Source: Planctomycetaceae bacterium
GTDB taxonomy: Bacteria; Planctomycetota; Planctomycetia; Planctomycetales; Planctomycetaceae
Direction of reading: 5' to 3'
Assembly (NCBI GenBank): GCA_029243145.1
Contig: JAQWSQ010000026.1
Span: 1-64,000, forward strand
Length of the DNA: 64,000 bases
Made by a program: the position numbers and the translations under genes. A model generated the notes under the pieces. The model did no database searches. It saw only the letters and a program-made list of their open reading frames with translations, and was not told the origin of the DNA. Positions 62,060-64,000 of the stretch are shown one piece after another. Position 1 is the first letter of the stretch, and each line of letters opens with the position of its first letter.

Positions 62060-62959
62060 TCAAAGCCAGTTAGATAATGGCAATATCATCCAGAGTAGAT
62101 AGGCAATTGGGCCTGCAAACAGAATGCTGTCAAGGAGATCCAGCAATCCTCCGAATCCCGGCATCAGCTTGGCGGCATCTTTTTGACCGACGTCTCGTTT
62201 GATCAACGATTCACAGAGATCTCCTACCATACCAGCGATTGCCAGCACGAGTCCGTAGCAAAGTGACCATTGAATCGGTGGGGGAGTCCATTCTGAGGAA
62301 AAAAGTCGTATTCCGAATTGGAGCCAGAGTGTCGCCCCGAGCATGGAGCCAACAATCGCCCCGACCGCTCCCATCCACGTTTTTCCGGGGCTAAGTATCG
62401 GCGACATCTTCTTTTTGCCCCATAGCTTCCCGAAGGTATAAGCTCCGACATCACCCAATTTTACGCAAATCACAAGTGAAGCGAGTGTGAAGTATCCGGC
62501 TTGTGCTCCGGCAACCCAGCGGAGTTGTGCGGTGAATGTCAGCAATAGGCCGACATAAACAATAATCAGAAAGTGAGCCCCCATTGTTTCGAGGCTTCGA
62601 CCCGGTTCTCGGAACTTGAAGGCTTCGTAACAGAAAAGCCCCAAGACAATCATTCCGAAGGCAAACATCGGTTTTGACAGAGCCAGTAAACTCTCACAAC
62701 CAGTGCCGTCTTGGCCAGAAGCTCTCCCCCACCACAAGCAGACAATCAGGGAGATTGAACAAACCGACGTGACCCACCATTCTGGGTTCAAATTACGGAC
62801 ACGCACCAAGTCGCACATCTCGTAGCAGCAGCGAACAGCCAGTGCGATACAAAGTGCTAGCAAGATCCAGGCTTCGTCACCCATGCGATGGTCGAGGGTG
62901 CATAGACCAACGAATGCAGGAATGAGAATCGCGGAAACTAAAAGACGAGAACCAAGCAT
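62060..62959 (-). CDS. cdsA: Phosphatidate cytidylyltransferase
   Basis: Makes CDP-diacylglycerol from CTP and phosphatidate, the branch point of phospholipid synthesis, in the inner membrane. 299 residues from ATG 62959, just after the uppS stop, with the frame open further upstream inside uppS. About eight helices. GDVGAYTFGKLWGKKKMSP and LSPGKTW are conserved, and GDLCESLIKRDVGQKDAAKLMPGFGGLLDLLDS matches the family signature, with Leu where most have Arg in LDRxDS. The uppS-cdsA order is common in bacteria. Confidence 0.93.
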   Translation of the reverse strand: MLGSRLLVSAILIPAFVGLCTLDHRMGDEAWILLALCIALAVRCCYEMCDLVRVRNLNPEWWVTSVCSISLIVCLWWGRASGQDGTGCESLLALSKPMFAFGMIVLGLFCYEAFKFREPGRSLETMGAHFLIIVYVGLLLTFTAQLRWVAGAQAGYFTLASLVICVKLGDVGAYTFGKLWGKKKMSPILSPGKTWMGAVGAIVGSMLGATLWLQFGIRLFSSEWTPPPIQWSLCYGLVLAIAGMVGDLCESLIKRDVGQKDAAKLMPGFGGLLDLLDSILFAGPIAYLLWMILPLSNWL

Positions 62960-62966
62960 AATCGAT

Positions 62967-63734
62967 TTACTGGGATGCCGGGATCCCACCAAAGCGGCGT
63001 TCGCGAGACGCATAATCTCGCAACGCCTCGTAAAGTGTTTCAATACCAAAATCGGGCCAACACGTGGGCGTGACCCAAATTTCCGCGTAACTGATCTGCC
63101 AGAGTAAATAATTACTGACGCGCATCTCTCCCGCAGTGCGAATGACAAGGTCAGGATCGGGCATGCCGGCAGTATAAAGATTCTCAGAGATGGTCTCTTC
63201 GTGAATCGACTCGGGATCCAATTCTCCTCGTTGGACGGCACGTGCAATGTTGCGACAGGCGTCGGTCATTTCGCCGCGACTGCCATAATTGACGGCGAGG
63301 CAGAGTCTCATTCCCTGATGATGTTGGGCGATGGATTCTATTTGAGCGACTTCACGCAGGACACCTTCAGTGAGCCCTTCGCGTCGCCCGATGACAGAAA
63401 ACTTGAGGTCTTGACGGATGATTTCTTCCCGTTCCGAAATTAGATAGTCCTCGAAGAGTTGCAACAGAAGTTCGAGTTCAGATTTGGGACGTTTCCAGTT
63501 TTCGCTGCTGAGACAATACAGCGTCAGTTGCTTCAAGCCGAGTCGAGCCGATTCTTCCACAATTGTACGGACTGAGTCGACACCGCGACGATGACCTTCA
63601 ATACGTGGCATACCGCGTTCGGACGCCCAACGGCCATTTCCGTCCATGATAATTGCAACATGCTCAGGGAGACGGCTGGGTTCAAGTCCCAACGAAGTGA
63701 TCTTCGCCGTATTGTATTTTTCCGTAGCAGCCAA
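62967..63734 (-). CDS. uppS: Undecaprenyl diphosphate synthase
   Basis: Elongates farnesyl diphosphate with eight isopentenyl units in cis to give the C55 carrier for peptidoglycan and polysaccharide precursors. 255 residues from a TTG at 63734, chosen because AGAGG lies six bases upstream and the length then matches the family; the frame is open to 63851 but that part would overlap the upstream gene. Motifs: IIMDGNGRWA with the catalytic Asp, SSENWKRP, and RTAGEMRVSNYLLWQISYAE. Planctomycetes were long debated as lacking peptidoglycan; this gene fits either wall or glycan roles. cdsA starts seven bases later. Confidence 0.94.
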   Translation of the reverse strand: MAATEKYNTAKITSLGLEPSRLPEHVAIIMDGNGRWASERGMPRIEGHRRGVDSVRTIVEESARLGLKQLTLYCLSSENWKRPKSELELLLQLFEDYLISEREEIIRQDLKFSVIGRREGLTEGVLREVAQIESIAQHHQGMRLCLAVNYGSRGEMTDACRNIARAVQRGELDPESIHEETISENLYTAGMPDPDLVIRTAGEMRVSNYLLWQISYAEIWVTPTCWPDFGIETLYEALRDYASRERRFGGIPASQ

Positions 63735-63790
63735 CTGGGGCCTCTTTTTGAAGACAGCAAGGTTCGGCTTGCCGGTCAAAGGAGCCGCGA

Positions 63791-63979
63791 TTACAGCGAC
63801 ATCATTTCTGTCAGGCAGCGAGATTCCTCGCAAGCAAGCTCTTGTTCCCAATAGTACGGACTGACAGTCTCGGAACGTATAGAGATTTTGACAGAATCGT
63901 CATTGATTTCCATGATTTCTATTTCAAATTCGTCGTCAATGATCAAACGCTGATGAACAGTCAAAGAAATTTCACGCAT
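63791..63979 (-). CDS. CsrA-like RNA-binding regulator, divergent
   Basis: 62 residues from ATG 63979, with GGAG upstream. The first 35 residues follow the CsrA pattern (LTxxxGExIxIGDxIxVxVLEIxGDxVxIGI): ISLTVHQRLIIDDEFEIEIM, then EINDDSVKISI. CsrA is a small dimer that binds GGA motifs in mRNA leaders and changes translation. Differences: the usual N-terminal MLVLTRK is MREISLTV, and the C-terminus is longer, with no clear match to the conserved RAE binding helix. It precedes uppS on the same strand by 56 bases. Function as CsrA is likely but not certain. Confidence 0.6.
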   Translation of the reverse strand: MREISLTVHQRLIIDDEFEIEIMEINDDSVKISIRSETVSPYYWEQELACEESRCLTEMMSL

Positions 63980-64000
63980 CGGATAAATGACTCCAATAAT

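Overview
The window looks like a chromosomal segment of a planctomycete (family Planctomycetaceae or a close relative, roughly 50% GC). The evidence is a Ser/Thr kinase with DWG in place of DFG, a cysteine-rich wall protein of the planctomycete 'YTV' type, a formylmethanofuran-dehydrogenase subunit C homologue (H4MPT-linked C1 enzymes are known from planctomycetes), a formylglycine-type sulfatase, an ExbB/ExbD/VWA cluster, and many secreted proteins of unknown function. No rRNA, tRNA, CRISPR array, transposase or prophage was recognised. Genes lie on both strands in short operons.

Layout. 1-13.6 kb: kinase (cut by the left edge), leuB, a large secreted protein, gltX, a stand-alone LigD-type phosphoesterase, glnA with a good candidate sigma-54 promoter, uvrB and an extended SDR. 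14.0-17.8 kb: a tight five-gene operon, VWA - TPR - ExbB - ExbD - ExbD. The VWA protein has a TonB-like SxxxH membrane anchor; I consider this the most interesting system here. 17.85-19.3 kb: a gene-free island of degenerate repeats and GC-rich hairpins, three of them with an AAC loop. 19.3-21.3 kb: a possible basic leader peptide, a four-helix membrane protein, an Lgt-like protein lacking a key His, and two small membrane proteins. 21.7-30.1 kb: membrane arm of respiratory complex I, nuoH-J-K-L-M-N, with a His-rich insert in NuoL. 30.1-32.6 kb: secreted esterase, DUF6868-like protein, GDPD. 32.6-43.5 kb: mostly minus-strand hydrolases, a VOC protein, a MEKHLA protein, a HEATH-motif lipoprotein, a sulfatase and an MFS transporter, plus a D-threonine-aldolase-type enzyme and a KaiC-like ATPase on the plus strand. 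43.7-45.1 kb: YTV-like wall protein with a strong palindromic terminator. 45.4-51.2 kb: oxidoreductase, GT9 glycosyltransferase, FhcC homologue, and an OleC-OleD-like pair. 51.5-60.1 kb: secreted proteins, an eight-EF-hand protein, ribF, a DHH phosphoesterase, and a Rieske protein followed by a cytochrome b fused to a dihaem cytochrome c. 60.3-64 kb: a PLP decarboxylase, then on the minus strand a CsrA-like protein, uppS and cdsA.

How the genes work together. The complex I membrane arm and the Rieske/cytochrome b-c pair form much of a quinone-linked respiratory chain. The ExbB/ExbD cluster would use the resulting ion gradient to drive an envelope process through a VWA-tipped arm. UppS, CdsA, the Lgt-like protein, GT9 and the wall protein are envelope-building functions. 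All functional calls come from reading motifs by eye; no database search was run.
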